From assembly GCF_000737515.1 (NCBI RefSeq), contig NZ_CP006587.1, positions 1,779,001 to 1,843,000 of the forward strand: DNA of 64,000 nt, written 5' to 3'. This DNA is from Hymenobacter sp. APR13. Its GTDB lineage: Bacteria > Bacteroidota > Bacteroidia > Cytophagales > Hymenobacteraceae. Numbering within the stretch: position 1 is the stretch's first letter; the number at the start of each line of letters is the position of its first letter. Positions 25,686 through 33,862 of this stretch are shown one piece after another. The position numbers were made by a program, and so were the translations under genes. Below the pieces are notes generated by a model. The model ran no database searches. It had not been told where the DNA came from and saw only the letters and a list, made by a program, of their open reading frames with translations.

Positions 25686-26456
25686 ATGCCACAGCCGCTT
25701 CGCCTCTCCGTTCCGCAGCCCTGCTCCGAAAGCTGGGCCGCCATGACGCCCGCCGCCCAGGGCCGCCACTGCGCTGCCTGCGCCAAAGTCGTCATCGACT
25801 TCACTACCCTCAGCGACGCCGAGGTAGTGGCGCTGCTGCACCGCACCGCCGCCCCCTGCGGCCGTTTCCGCGAAGACCAGTTGCAGCGCGTGCTATGGCC
25901 CCTGGCTGAGCCAGCACCACGATGGCGCACCTGGCTGGCCGCAGCGGCGGCCGTGCTGGGCTTGCGGGAACTGGCGGCGGAGCAAAGCGTTGGGCAGCAG
26001 AAAGCGGCTATGCAAGGCAACACGCCCATGCCAGGCCACCAAAAGACGGGCCACCAGCAGCCGCTGTTTGCCGCAGCAGAGGCATTGGCCAAGCAGAACA
26101 CTGTACGGGGCAGAGTCATCGACCAGGCCACGGGCGCCAGGTTACCCGGTGTTACGGTGCTGCTTCGGGGCACGACTGTTGGTGTTTCCACAAACTTCGA
26201 TGGCTCTTTTGAGCTTGCGGTTCCGCTCACTTACCAGCAAGACACAACAGCCGTGGTCAGCTTTCATTCTATTGGCTACGAAACGCAGGCAGTGAGCCTA
26301 CAGCAGCTTCGCCACCGAAACGTGTCAGTGGGTATGAAGACCGACGACTACATGCTGAGTGGTATCGTTGTGGTGGATGGCTATGCTACCCGTCAACTCA
26401 AACCCTGGCACCCGCAGGCGCTGTGGAACCGGCTGCGCAACGCTTTTCGGCGCTAG
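25686..26456 (+). CDS. Four-cysteine membrane protein with CarboxypepD_reg-like domain (paralogue 2)
   Basis: 256 residues, paralogue of the preceding gene. It keeps C13 (PQPCSESW), C29 and C32 (GRHCAACAKVVIDF) and C58 (APCGRFREDQL), with the same C-x15-C-x2-C start. A hydrophobic segment (TWLAAAAAVLGL, about 81-92) follows, then a glutamine-rich linker. The outer domain is a clear CarboxypepD_reg module: NTVRGRVIDQATGARLPGVT, then GVSTNFDGSFELAV and SFHSIGYETQAV. This module is otherwise found at the start of TonB-dependent receptors. No TonB box or plug domain follows. Function unknown. Confidence 0.75.
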   Translation: MPQPLRLSVPQPCSESWAAMTPAAQGRHCAACAKVVIDFTTLSDAEVVALLHRTAAPCGRFREDQLQRVLWPLAEPAPRWRTWLAAAAAVLGLRELAAEQSVGQQKAAMQGNTPMPGHQKTGHQQPLFAAAEALAKQNTVRGRVIDQATGARLPGVTVLLRGTTVGVSTNFDGSFELAVPLTYQQDTTAVVSFHSIGYETQAVSLQQLRHRNVSVGMKTDDYMLSGIVVVDGYATRQLKPWHPQALWNRLRNAFRR

Positions 26457-26495
26457 CCCCAAACCTTTCCGCCCCCAAAATCCTTATTCCGGGGT

Positions 26496-27659
26496 ATGAA
26501 GAATTTGCTGCTTGCCACCTTATTTCTGGTTTTTGCCACCTCGGGCTGCGCCCTGAAGCCCACCAATAAGTACGACGTATTCACGGAGCGGGCCCAGCTG
26601 CCGCAGGAAGAAGCCGTGCACAAGCAGAACTCGCTGGAGTGGTGGTACTTCACGGGCCACCTGCGCGACGTGAAAACCGGCGAGCAGTTCGGCGTGGAGT
26701 ACGTGTTCTTCCACTTCAACATCACCGGCAAGAAGGACTGGCAGATGGTGAACTTCGCCATCACCGACCCGCAAACCAAGCAGTTCCGCTACGACTACAA
26801 AGTGGAGCGCCTACCCAAGCTGCTCGATTCGGCGCTGCCGCTCAATCTGAGCATGGAGAAAAAAGACCAGCAATGGACATTGGTTGGCCAGGAAGAAGGC
26901 CGCTATAAGTTGCAAGCCCGTATGGCCAGCCACCGCGGCCACGCTATCAATCTGGTTACTGCACTTCACAAACCTGTGCTGCTGCACAGCGGCACGGGCT
27001 ACGAAAACTACGGCGACGTGGCCAAGGCCGGCTACTACAGCTACCCGCGCCTGAGCACTACTGGCACGATTGAAGTAGACGGCAAAGTGCACGAAGTGAC
27101 CGGCCACTTGTGGTATGACCGGCAGTGGAACTGTAACTCCGTCACCAACAAAGGCATTGGTTGGGACTGGTTTTCGCTGCAACTCGATGAGCCTGACAAG
27201 GACATGAAGGGTTTAGGAGGCTTTACGCACCACGAAATCATGACCTACCAATTGTTCGACCGCAACTCCAGCCGGGTAGTAAGCGGCGGCACATATAATG
27301 GCAGCCAGGCAGGCCAGGCCGTAGACCTTGAAGCCAAAGACTTCCAGCTTGATGTGCTCGAATACTGGACCAGCCCGCACTCCAAGCTACGCTATCCTAG
27401 CAAGTGGCGCCTACGCATTCCTAGTCAGCAATACGACCTCACCATCACGCCCCTCGTGCCCGACCAGGAGCTGACCCTCAAGCTGTTTGCCGGTATCAAG
27501 ATGCGCTACTGGGAAGGCATGTGCAGCGTGGAAGGCACCCACAACGGCCAGCCCATAAGCGGCAATAGCTACGTGGAGCTAACGAACCGAGGCAAAGCTG
27601 GCAAAGACCCACTCACTCCGCAGCCTACCGCTACCACGGCCGCGCCGGCTGCGCGCTAG
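26496..27659 (+). CDS. Lipocalin-like/CrtC-family lipoprotein
   Basis: 387 residues. The N-terminus is a lipoprotein signal peptide with lipobox TSGC (Cys18). NSLEWWYFTGHLRD, GHLWYDRQWNC, GIGWDWFSLQLDE and the C-terminal MRYWEGMCSVEGTHNGQPIS are the family blocks of the carotenoid 1,2-hydratase-like/AttH lipocalin proteins, with two lipocalin-like beta-barrels. The usual ExWWYxxG motif is intact. Family members include CrtC hydratases and proteins of unknown ligand. No carotenoid genes are nearby, so a hydratase role is not supported by context. The last 20 residues are alanine/threonine-rich. Confidence 0.82.
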   Translation: MKNLLLATLFLVFATSGCALKPTNKYDVFTERAQLPQEEAVHKQNSLEWWYFTGHLRDVKTGEQFGVEYVFFHFNITGKKDWQMVNFAITDPQTKQFRYDYKVERLPKLLDSALPLNLSMEKKDQQWTLVGQEEGRYKLQARMASHRGHAINLVTALHKPVLLHSGTGYENYGDVAKAGYYSYPRLSTTGTIEVDGKVHEVTGHLWYDRQWNCNSVTNKGIGWDWFSLQLDEPDKDMKGLGGFTHHEIMTYQLFDRNSSRVVSGGTYNGSQAGQAVDLEAKDFQLDVLEYWTSPHSKLRYPSKWRLRIPSQQYDLTITPLVPDQELTLKLFAGIKMRYWEGMCSVEGTHNGQPISGNSYVELTNRGKAGKDPLTPQPTATTAAPAAR

Positions 27660-27669
27660 GCACCGCTGC

Positions 27670-28851
27670 CTACCCCTTCAGCACCACCCGGAAAGTGGTG
27701 CCGCGGCCCACTTCGCTCCATTTCACGAAAAGGCGGCCCTGGTGGTAGTTCTCGATGATGCGCTTGGCCAGGGCCAGCCCCAGGCCCCAGCCGCGCTTTT
27801 TGGTGGTATAGCCGGGCAGAAACACGTTGTCGATCTTGCTCTTCGGGATGCCTTTGCCGGTGTCGGTGATGTCGATGGCAATGCCGGTTTTGTCGCGGAC
27901 GGGGCGGCGCAGGTGCAGCGTGATGCTGCCGCGGCCGTCCATGGCATCCACGGCGTTTTTGCAGATGTTCTCAATCACCCAGTCGAACAGCGGCACGTTC
28001 ACCAGCGCCGGCGTGTCGGTGGGCAGGTCGGTCTTGATTTCAAACGTCACCTTCTTCGACACCCGGCTTTGCAGGTAGGAAATGGCGTTCTGGGTGGTGC
28101 GCAGGATGTTTTCGGGCTTGAGCACCGGTACCGAGCCGATGTTGCTGAACCGCTCCGTGATGATCTGCAGCCGCCGGATATCCTTGCTCAGCTCCTCCAC
28201 AATGGGCTCGTCCTTGAACCGCTCACTCTCGCTCAGGTAGCTCTGCCAGGCCATCAGGCTGCTCAGGGGCGTGCCCAGCTGGTGCGCGGTTTCCTTGGCC
28301 AGGCCCACCCACACGCGGTTCTGCTCGGAACGGCGCGAGTAGCTGAACGCGAAGTAGGCAATGACGCCCAGGCAGGCAATCACGGCCAATTGCACCAGCG
28401 GATACGTGCGCAGCTGCGCCAGCAACACCGAATCCTTATAGTAAATGCGGTTGCGCAGCCCGGCGCCCAGCTCAATAATAATGGGGCGGTGCTGCTGCTC
28501 CATCACCGCAATTTCGCGCCGCAGGTACGCAATGGCCGCCTTCTCCGACTTGCCTTTGGGCACGGTCACGTTTTTGGCATCCACGATGTTGCCCTCGTCA
28601 TCGGTGAGGATGATGGGAATGGTGGTGTTGGCGTTGATGATTTCCTCGAACACAAAGTTGGTGTTCGAGTCGACCTCGGAGTTGATGATGAAGCGCTGGG
28701 CCTTAGCGTAGAGCGCAATCTGCTGCTGCTCCCGCTCCGACACGCGCTGTACCAGAATGTTGGTGTAGATAACGGTAGCGGCCGCAATGAGCAGCGCCAC
28801 GGCTACAATCAGCAGCTTGATACGGGATTTTTGGTCGTAGATGGCTATCAA
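27670..28851 (-). CDS. Membrane sensor histidine kinase
   Basis: About 393 residues if it starts at the TTG at 28851; the frame is open to an ATG at 28989 but that extension is low-complexity and unlike a signal sequence. Two membrane helices (about 11-30 and 152-170) flank a periplasmic domain of about 120 residues. The phospho-acceptor is H190 in LAKETAHQLGTPLSSLMAWQ. The ATPase domain has the N box VIENICKNAVDAMDG, the G1 box DTGKGIPKSKIDNVFLPGYT and the G2 box RGWGLGLALAKRIIE. No response-regulator gene is adjacent, so it is an orphan kinase here. Divergent from hemA. Confidence 0.88.
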   Translation of the reverse strand: MIAIYDQKSRIKLLIVAVALLIAAATVIYTNILVQRVSEREQQQIALYAKAQRFIINSEVDSNTNFVFEEIINANTTIPIILTDDEGNIVDAKNVTVPKGKSEKAAIAYLRREIAVMEQQHRPIIIELGAGLRNRIYYKDSVLLAQLRTYPLVQLAVIACLGVIAYFAFSYSRRSEQNRVWVGLAKETAHQLGTPLSSLMAWQSYLSESERFKDEPIVEELSKDIRRLQIITERFSNIGSVPVLKPENILRTTQNAISYLQSRVSKKVTFEIKTDLPTDTPALVNVPLFDWVIENICKNAVDAMDGRGSITLHLRRPVRDKTGIAIDITDTGKGIPKSKIDNVFLPGYTTKKRGWGLGLALAKRIIENYHQGRLFVKWSEVGRGTTFRVVLKG

Positions 28852-29100
28852 AGCACGAAGGAAACGCGGGTGAAAGTCCGGCAGCAACGGGCCGCCGGGC
28901 GCGACGCCGGCCCCGGTTTGCCCCGAAGCCCGCCGGGCGGAACGAAGGTACAACGCGCCGCCGGGCGCTGCCGTTACGCCAAAGGCCACCCACCGGGCCG
29001 CTTATCAGTTGATTTTTGTCAGTTTATCGATTCAAAAAGACGCTTTAAAGCCCTAAAACGCAATTTCAACCTTTCTCGAACCAGGATAGGTTGCTGGCTG

Positions 29101-29132
29101 TTTTCACGGTACCAAATTGTGCCGTAATTTTG
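29101..29132 (+). promoter_or_regulatory. Putative hemA promoter
   Basis: The -7 box TAATTTTG (29125-29132) is a perfect TAnnTTTG. TTTT at 29101-29104, 20 bases upstream, is one base off the -33 TTTG element. The expected start site gives a leader of about 23 bases to the hemA ATG. Confidence 0.55.
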
Positions 29133-29160
29133 CCTTCTGCAATTGCAGTAGCCACCCGCT

Positions 29161-30432
29161 ATGTCCCATCCTTTCAAGGCAGTCAGTCTTTCGTTCAAAA
29201 AAGCCCCCCTGCAAATTCGGGAGCTTATTGCACTGGACGAAGCCGCCTGCCGCCGCTTTCTGCACACGCTGCACCACGAGTTGGGCCTCACCGACCTGCT
29301 GGTGCTGAGCACCTGCAACCGGACGGAAGTGTACTACTCCGCCGACCTCGACTACAGCACCGCTATCATTGCCGCCCTGGGCAAGCTTAAGGGTTTGGCC
29401 GACGCCAGCAGCTACGAGCCTTACTTCGACCTACTCACCGAGGCCGATGCTGCCGTGCAGCACCTGTTTGAGGTAGCCATGGGGCTTGACGCCCAAGTAG
29501 TTGGTGACCTGCAGATCAGCAACCAGGTGAAGCAGGCCTACCAGTGGGCTGCCGACGAAGACGCCGCCGGCCCGTTTCTGCACCGGCTGCTGCACACCGT
29601 ATTTTTCACCAACAAGCGCGTACAGCAGGAAACCAGCTTCCGCGACGGTGCCGCTTCCACCTCCTACGCCGCTCTGGAGCTGGTAGAGGAACTGACCGCC
29701 GACGTAGCCAACCCGCGCGTGCTGGTGGTGGGTCTGGGTGAAATCGGGGCGGACGTGTGCCGCCATTTCGGCGACAGCAAGCAGTTTCAGGACGTGACCA
29801 TCTGCAACCGCACCCGCTCCAAGGCCGAAACGCTGGCCGAAGAGTGCGGCCTGAAGGTGCTGGACTTCGAGAACTTGGTGCAGGGCATGAAGGAAGCCGA
29901 CGTCATCGTGTCGTCGATTGCGGCCGCCACGCCCTTCTTTACCCGCGAGATGGTGCAGCACCTTGACGTGCTCAGCTACAAGTTTTTCATCGACCTGTCG
30001 GTGCCGCGCAGCATTGAGGCCGAGGTGGAAACCGTGCCGGGCGTACTCGTCTACAACATCGACGCCATCCAGAGCAAGGCCTCGGCCGCGCTGGAGCGCC
30101 GCCTGGCCGCCGTGCCGCATGTGCGCGCTATCATTGCCGAAAGCATTGCCGGCCTCAACGACTGGAGCAAGGAAATGATGGTTTCGCCCACCATCCAGAA
30201 GCTCAAGAACGCGCTGGAGCAGATCCGGCAGGAGGAAATGGACCGCTTCCAGAAGAAGATGAGCCCCGAGGAAGCCCGCCGCATGGACGAAGTCACGAAG
30301 TCGCTGATGCAGAAGATCCTCAAGCAGCCCGTCATCCAGCTCAAAGCCGCCTGCAAGCGTGGCGAGGCCGACCAGCTGATTGACGTGCTAACCGATCTGT
30401 TTGATTTGGAACATCAGCCAACGGTAGCCTAG
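29161..30432 (+). CDS. hemA: Glutamyl-tRNA reductase
   Basis: 423 residues, normal HemA length. It reduces glutamyl-tRNA to glutamate-1-semialdehyde, the first committed step of tetrapyrrole synthesis. The catalytic cysteine is C52 in VLSTCNRTEVYY. The linker helix has GLDAQVVGDLQISNQVKQAY in the place of the usual GExQILGQ block. The NADPH domain has VLVVGLGEIGADVCRHF and NRTRSKAETLAEE. The C-terminal dimerisation helices are complete. A hairpin terminator follows. No other haem genes are in the window. Confidence 0.95.
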   Translation: MSHPFKAVSLSFKKAPLQIRELIALDEAACRRFLHTLHHELGLTDLLVLSTCNRTEVYYSADLDYSTAIIAALGKLKGLADASSYEPYFDLLTEADAAVQHLFEVAMGLDAQVVGDLQISNQVKQAYQWAADEDAAGPFLHRLLHTVFFTNKRVQQETSFRDGAASTSYAALELVEELTADVANPRVLVVGLGEIGADVCRHFGDSKQFQDVTICNRTRSKAETLAEECGLKVLDFENLVQGMKEADVIVSSIAAATPFFTREMVQHLDVLSYKFFIDLSVPRSIEAEVETVPGVLVYNIDAIQSKASAALERRLAAVPHVRAIIAESIAGLNDWSKEMMVSPTIQKLKNALEQIRQEEMDRFQKKMSPEEARRMDEVTKSLMQKILKQPVIQLKAACKRGEADQLIDVLTDLFDLEHQPTVA

Positions 30433-30470
30433 TCGCCTAATCGGGAATTATATAAGTAGCTCACAAGCGC

Positions 30471-30503
30471 AAAGGCCTTTTTCCAGCGGAAGAAGGCCTT
30501 TTC
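30471..30503 (+). terminator. Intrinsic terminator of hemA
   Basis: Stem GGCCTTTTTCC/GGAAGAAGGCC with an AGC loop and one internal mismatch, followed by TTTTCTG. Confidence 0.75.
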
Positions 30504-30682
30504 TGTTACCGCACCTTAGCTTACAGACGAATTTCTGAATCGACCTCCATCAGTTGGCGAGCAGGCCAGCTGATGGAGTCTTAGTCTATATACTAGACTG
30601 CGGCCGCCGCTACCTATCGGTGGCGGGCGACAGCAGAGAGTCAGTAACAGTTACAGTAGTCTAAGCCTACATGCCTAGTAAC

Positions 30683-30713
30683 GAAAAAAGACCGTCTGAT
30701 GGCGGTCTTTTTC
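30683..30713 (-). terminator. Intrinsic terminator of the ArsR-type gene
   Basis: Stem AAAAAGACCG/CGGTCTTTTT around an eight-base loop. Reading on the minus strand it follows the stop codon at 30740 by about 27 bases and ends in a T-run. Confidence 0.85.
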
Positions 30714-30739
30714 GATTAGGAAGAACGAGTAGGCAGCGC

Positions 30740-31048
30740 CTACATCGTGTCGCAGCATTCTTCCAGCGAGTCGATAACGTCGAGCAACTTGGGAATGGAC
30801 AGCGAGTAATAGATTTTGGTACCCACCTTGAACGACGACAGAATGCCGCGGTCTTTGAGGGTGATAAGATGCTGAGAAGCAATAGCCTGTGGCAAATCGA
30901 GCGAGCGGTAGATTTCCGTTACGGTCATCTTATCCTCTTTGCCCAGCAAATCAACAATGGCCAAACGCTTCGGGTGCGCCAGCACTTTGAGCATGGCGGC
31001 AGCCTTGTCTACTTTTTTGGATTCTACGCGTGACAGCAAAGGTTTCAT
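30740..31048 (-). CDS. ArsR/SmtB-fold winged-helix regulator
   Basis: 102 residues. MLKVLAHPKRLAIVDLLGKE and TEIYRSLDLPQAIASQHLIT are the first helices and recognition helix of an ArsR-type winged helix, followed by the wing ILSSFKVGTKIYYSLS. The alpha-3 metal site ELCVCDL is not present; TEIYRSL occupies that place. The only cysteines are the adjacent pair near the C-terminus (EECCDTM), which could be a redox or metal site. It is divergent from the amino-acid dehydrogenase gene at 31291, a possible target. Confidence 0.85.
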   Translation of the reverse strand: MKPLLSRVESKKVDKAAAMLKVLAHPKRLAIVDLLGKEDKMTVTEIYRSLDLPQAIASQHLITLKDRGILSSFKVGTKIYYSLSIPKLLDVIDSLEECCDTM

Positions 31049-31234
31049 AAGAAAGTACTACGGTGGCGAGGTGGAGGACGTTGTCGTCAGGAATATGCCT
31101 ACTACGATATTTACGCCTCAAAGAGTTCCGGTAACAGAAATCGAACCAGAAAAACAGAGGCTATACAGGGCAGGCAGGCAACGCTATTTGCTGCCCTAAC
31201 GCAGCAAAGACCCCAATTCTTACGGGGGGCTGCT

Positions 31235-31242
31235 TACCTTTG
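31235..31242 (+). promoter_or_regulatory. Putative -7 box (TACCTTTG) of the downstream dehydrogenase gene
   Basis: Perfect TAnnTTTG 48 bases before the ATG at 31291. A -33 element is not evident. The 242-base gap shared with the divergent ArsR-type gene is the likely site of any operator, but no clear palindrome was seen. Confidence 0.4.
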
Positions 31243-31290
31243 ACCAACAAAATTATTGCCTTCCCTCCCCCACCCTTTTTCCTCCCATCC

Positions 31291-32520
31291 ATGAAAGACC
31301 TGCTGGCTAAATTCGAGAATAAGCGCCCGGAAATTGTATTTGAATGGAAAGACGCCGAAACGGAAGCCGAAGGCTGGGTGGTAATTAACTCGTTGCGTGG
31401 TGGTGCGGCCGGCGGCGGCACCCGCATGCGCAAGGGCCTCGACAAGCGCGAGGTGGAAAGCTTGGCCAAGACCATGGAAGTAAAGTTTACGGTGTCGGGC
31501 CCCGCCATCGGGGGCGCCAAGTCGGGCATTAACTTCGACCCGCAGGACCCGCGCAAGCGCGGCGTGCTGGAGCGCTGGTACCGGGCCGTCATTCCGCTGC
31601 TCAAAAACTACTACGGCACCGGTGGCGACCTGAACGTGGACGAAATCCACGACGTGATTCCGATTACGGAAGACTACGGCCTCTGGCATCCGCAGGAAGG
31701 CATCGTGAACGGCCACTACCGCGCCACCGAGCCCCAGAAGATTCAGAAGCTAGGCCAGCTGCGCCAGGGCGTGGTGAAGGTGCTGGAAGACGCCGCCTTC
31801 ACGCCCGACCTGAGCCGCAAATACACCGTGGCCGACCTGATTACGGGCTATGGCGTGGCCGAGGCCGTGCGCCACTACTACGAGCTGTGGGGCGAGCGGA
31901 GCGTGGCCGGCAAGCGCGCCATCGTGCAGGGCTGGGGCAACGTGGGCGCCGCGGCAGCCTACTACCTGGCCAGCCAGGGCGCCCGCATCACCGGCATCAT
32001 CGACCGGGCCGGCGGCCTGATCAAGGAAGAGGGCTTCTCGCTGGAAGAAATTCGGACGCTGTTTCTGCAGCGCGAAGGCAACGCCCTCACGGCGCCGGAT
32101 CTGCTGTCGTTTGAGGAGGTAAACCAGCGCATCTGGAGCAGCGGGGCCGAAATCTTCATTCCGGCGGCGGCCTCGCGCCTCGTCACGCGCCAGCAAGTGG
32201 AGCAGCTGATTGCGGGCGGCCTGGAGGTGATTTCGTGCGGCGCCAACGTGCCGTTCCAGGACCCCGAAATCTTCTTCGGCCCCACCGGCGAGTTTGCCGA
32301 CCAGCACACGTCCGTCATTCCCGACTTCGTGGCCAACTGCGGCATGGCCCGCGTGTTTGCCTACCTGATGGAAACCAACGCCGAAATCACCGACCAGGCC
32401 ATCTTCGGCGACACCTCGCGCATCATCCGCCGGGCCCTGGAGCGCACCCGCTTGCAGGGCGATTCGCGCACCGGCGTGGCTCAGAAATCGTTTGAAATGG
32501 CCCTGCGCCAGCTGGTATAG
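31291..32520 (+). CDS. Glu/Leu/Phe/Val-type amino-acid dehydrogenase, divergent branch
   Basis: 409 residues from the ATG at 31291; an ATG at 31240 adds a proline/phenylalanine-rich leader and is less likely. The active-site pattern is kept: GGGTRMRKG, MEVKFTVSGPAIGGAKSGIN (K65 and K77, 12 residues apart as in known family members) and NVDEIHDVIPITEDYGLWHP. The NAD domain has VQGWGNVGAAAAYYL. It is clearly different from both the glutamate dehydrogenase at 10118 and the leucine dehydrogenase at 46836. The substrate is uncertain. The divergent ArsR-type gene may regulate it. Confidence 0.85.
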   Translation: MKDLLAKFENKRPEIVFEWKDAETEAEGWVVINSLRGGAAGGGTRMRKGLDKREVESLAKTMEVKFTVSGPAIGGAKSGINFDPQDPRKRGVLERWYRAVIPLLKNYYGTGGDLNVDEIHDVIPITEDYGLWHPQEGIVNGHYRATEPQKIQKLGQLRQGVVKVLEDAAFTPDLSRKYTVADLITGYGVAEAVRHYYELWGERSVAGKRAIVQGWGNVGAAAAYYLASQGARITGIIDRAGGLIKEEGFSLEEIRTLFLQREGNALTAPDLLSFEEVNQRIWSSGAEIFIPAAASRLVTRQQVEQLIAGGLEVISCGANVPFQDPEIFFGPTGEFADQHTSVIPDFVANCGMARVFAYLMETNAEITDQAIFGDTSRIIRRALERTRLQGDSRTGVAQKSFEMALRQLV

Positions 32521-32533
32521 TTGTTAGAGCGTC

Positions 32534-32591
32534 GGCAATAGGGCTTGGTGGTTAGGCAATAGACGGCCCAATATCACCAAGCCCTATTGCC
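32534..32591. repeat. 17-bp inverted repeat with GGCAATAGGG arms
   Basis: GGCAATAGGGCTTGGTG (32534-32550) is exactly complementary to 32575-32591. Related half-units (TTAGGCAATAG, CTAGGCCCTATTTCC, CTAAGCCCTA) surround it. It fills the gap between the dehydrogenase and mscS genes; there is no T-run. Confidence 0.8.
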
Positions 32592-32622
32592 TAGGCCCTA
32601 TTTCCTAAGCCCTACAGATAGA

Positions 32623-33765
32623 ATGACCCTTACCGAAATCCTACATTACCGCTTTCTGGGCAACAACGTAGCCGCCTACCTCTGGTGCTTAGGCATTTTG
32701 CTGTTCGGCTACGCGTTCAAAACGCTGCTTTCACGGCTAGTGTCGCGGGTGGTATTCCGGTTTATCCGTCGGAAAACCGAGGGAGTTAGTGAGGAACAAT
32801 TTCAGGCGCTACTGATCCGGCCGTTGTCCATCGTGGTGTTTTTCGTGACGATTTACTTGGCGTTTCAGGTGCTTGATTACCCGGTACGCAGCTCGGAGCT
32901 GACCCGCAACGAACCTTGGCCGAAAGTGGCGCTGTTCCGGCTTTACCAGATCGGCATCATCTGGGGCGTGGCCTGGATTGCCCTGCGCCTCGTCGATTTT
33001 GCCGTGCTGGTGTTTCGGCGCCGCACCAGTGCCGGCGGCAGCCTGCAGGCCGAGCTGGTGCCGTTTGCCAAAGACCTGATGAAGGTACTCATCATTGTGC
33101 TGGCCTTTTTGGGCATTCTGGGCCGCGTGTTTGGGGTTGACGTTACGGCCCTCATTGGTGGCCTCGGCATCGGGGGCCTAGCCGTGGCTTTTGCCGCCAA
33201 GGAAAGCCTCGAGAACCTGATTGCCTCGTTCACCATCTTCCTCGACCGGCCCTTTGCCGTCGGCGACCTGGTGGAAGTAGGGGCCGTGTCGGGCACGGTA
33301 GAGAAGGTGGGGTTCCGCAGCACGCGCCTGCGCACGGCCGAGAAAAGCTACGTCACGGTGCCCAACAAGTCCATGATCGACAAACCGCTGGACAACCTTT
33401 CGCTGCGCACAGCGCGGCGCGTGAGCTTCACGCTGGCCCTGAGCCACACCACCTCCAGCCAGCAGCTGCACCGCATTGTGGAAGAAGGCAAGCGCCTCAT
33501 TGCCGAAAATGCGCTGGTCACCAAGGACGTGCAGATGCAGTTTTCGGCCCTGACGCCGGCCGCTAAGGAAGTGACCGTGCAGTACTTCGTGGAAACTACC
33601 AACTACGACGAGTACCTGCAGGTGAAGGAAGAGCTCAACTACCGCCTTGTGGAAGTAGTAGAGCAGGCCGGCGGCCACTTTGCCAGCACCGGCAATACCG
33701 TGGTGCAGCTGGCGCCCGGCAGCCGCTTCGACGGCCTCAACTCTGCAGGCACGCCCACGGTGTAG
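32623..33765 (+). CDS. Small-conductance mechanosensitive channel, MscS family
   Basis: 380 residues from the ATG at 32623 (an in-frame ATG 36 bases earlier lies in repeat sequence). Four hydrophobic segments are visible. The pore-lining helix is DVTALIGGLGIGGLAVAFAA, with the glycine/alanine pattern of MscS TM3, followed by KESLENLIASFTIFLDRPFA and the beta domain VGDLVEVGAVSGTVEKVGFR. The C-terminal cytoplasmic alpha/beta domain is complete. Such channels open on hypo-osmotic shock. A bidirectional terminator follows. Confidence 0.93.
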   Translation: MTLTEILHYRFLGNNVAAYLWCLGILLFGYAFKTLLSRLVSRVVFRFIRRKTEGVSEEQFQALLIRPLSIVVFFVTIYLAFQVLDYPVRSSELTRNEPWPKVALFRLYQIGIIWGVAWIALRLVDFAVLVFRRRTSAGGSLQAELVPFAKDLMKVLIIVLAFLGILGRVFGVDVTALIGGLGIGGLAVAFAAKESLENLIASFTIFLDRPFAVGDLVEVGAVSGTVEKVGFRSTRLRTAEKSYVTVPNKSMIDKPLDNLSLRTARRVSFTLALSHTTSSQQLHRIVEEGKRLIAENALVTKDVQMQFSALTPAAKEVTVQYFVETTNYDEYLQVKEELNYRLVEVVEQAGGHFASTGNTVVQLAPGSRFDGLNSAGTPTV

Positions 33766-33801
33766 CGACCGGGCGTCGCCATTCTGGATAAATGGAACAC
33801 G

Positions 33802-33840
33802 AAAAAGCCGGCTACCTCAATGAGGCAGCCGGCTTTTTTA
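33802..33840. terminator. Bidirectional intrinsic terminator
   Basis: Stem AAAAAGCCGGCT/AGCCGGCTTTTT with a loop of about 13 bases and A/T runs on both sides. It separates mscS from the convergent TerB-like gene. Confidence 0.9.
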
Positions 33841-33862
33841 TACTGAGAAGGAAGCGGGCATA

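Larger units (their letters stand above)
30433..30739. other. Intergenic region between hemA and the ArsR-type gene
   Basis: This 307-base gap between convergent genes holds the hemA terminator (30471-30503), a 9-bp inverted repeat CTCCATCAG/CTGATGGAG at 30545-30578, and the terminator of the ArsR-type gene (30683-30713). The 30579-30680 part is unassigned; no open frame with coding character or known RNA structure was recognised there. Confidence 0.6.

Noticed and set aside
26496..27659. Carotenoid 1,2-hydratase in a pigment cluster
   Set aside because: The fold matches the CrtC/AttH group but no carotenoid gene is nearby, so only the family-level call is kept.
30545..30578. Small RNA between hemA and the ArsR-type gene
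   Set aside because: Only a 9-bp inverted repeat is seen; no promoter box or T-run supports a separate RNA gene.
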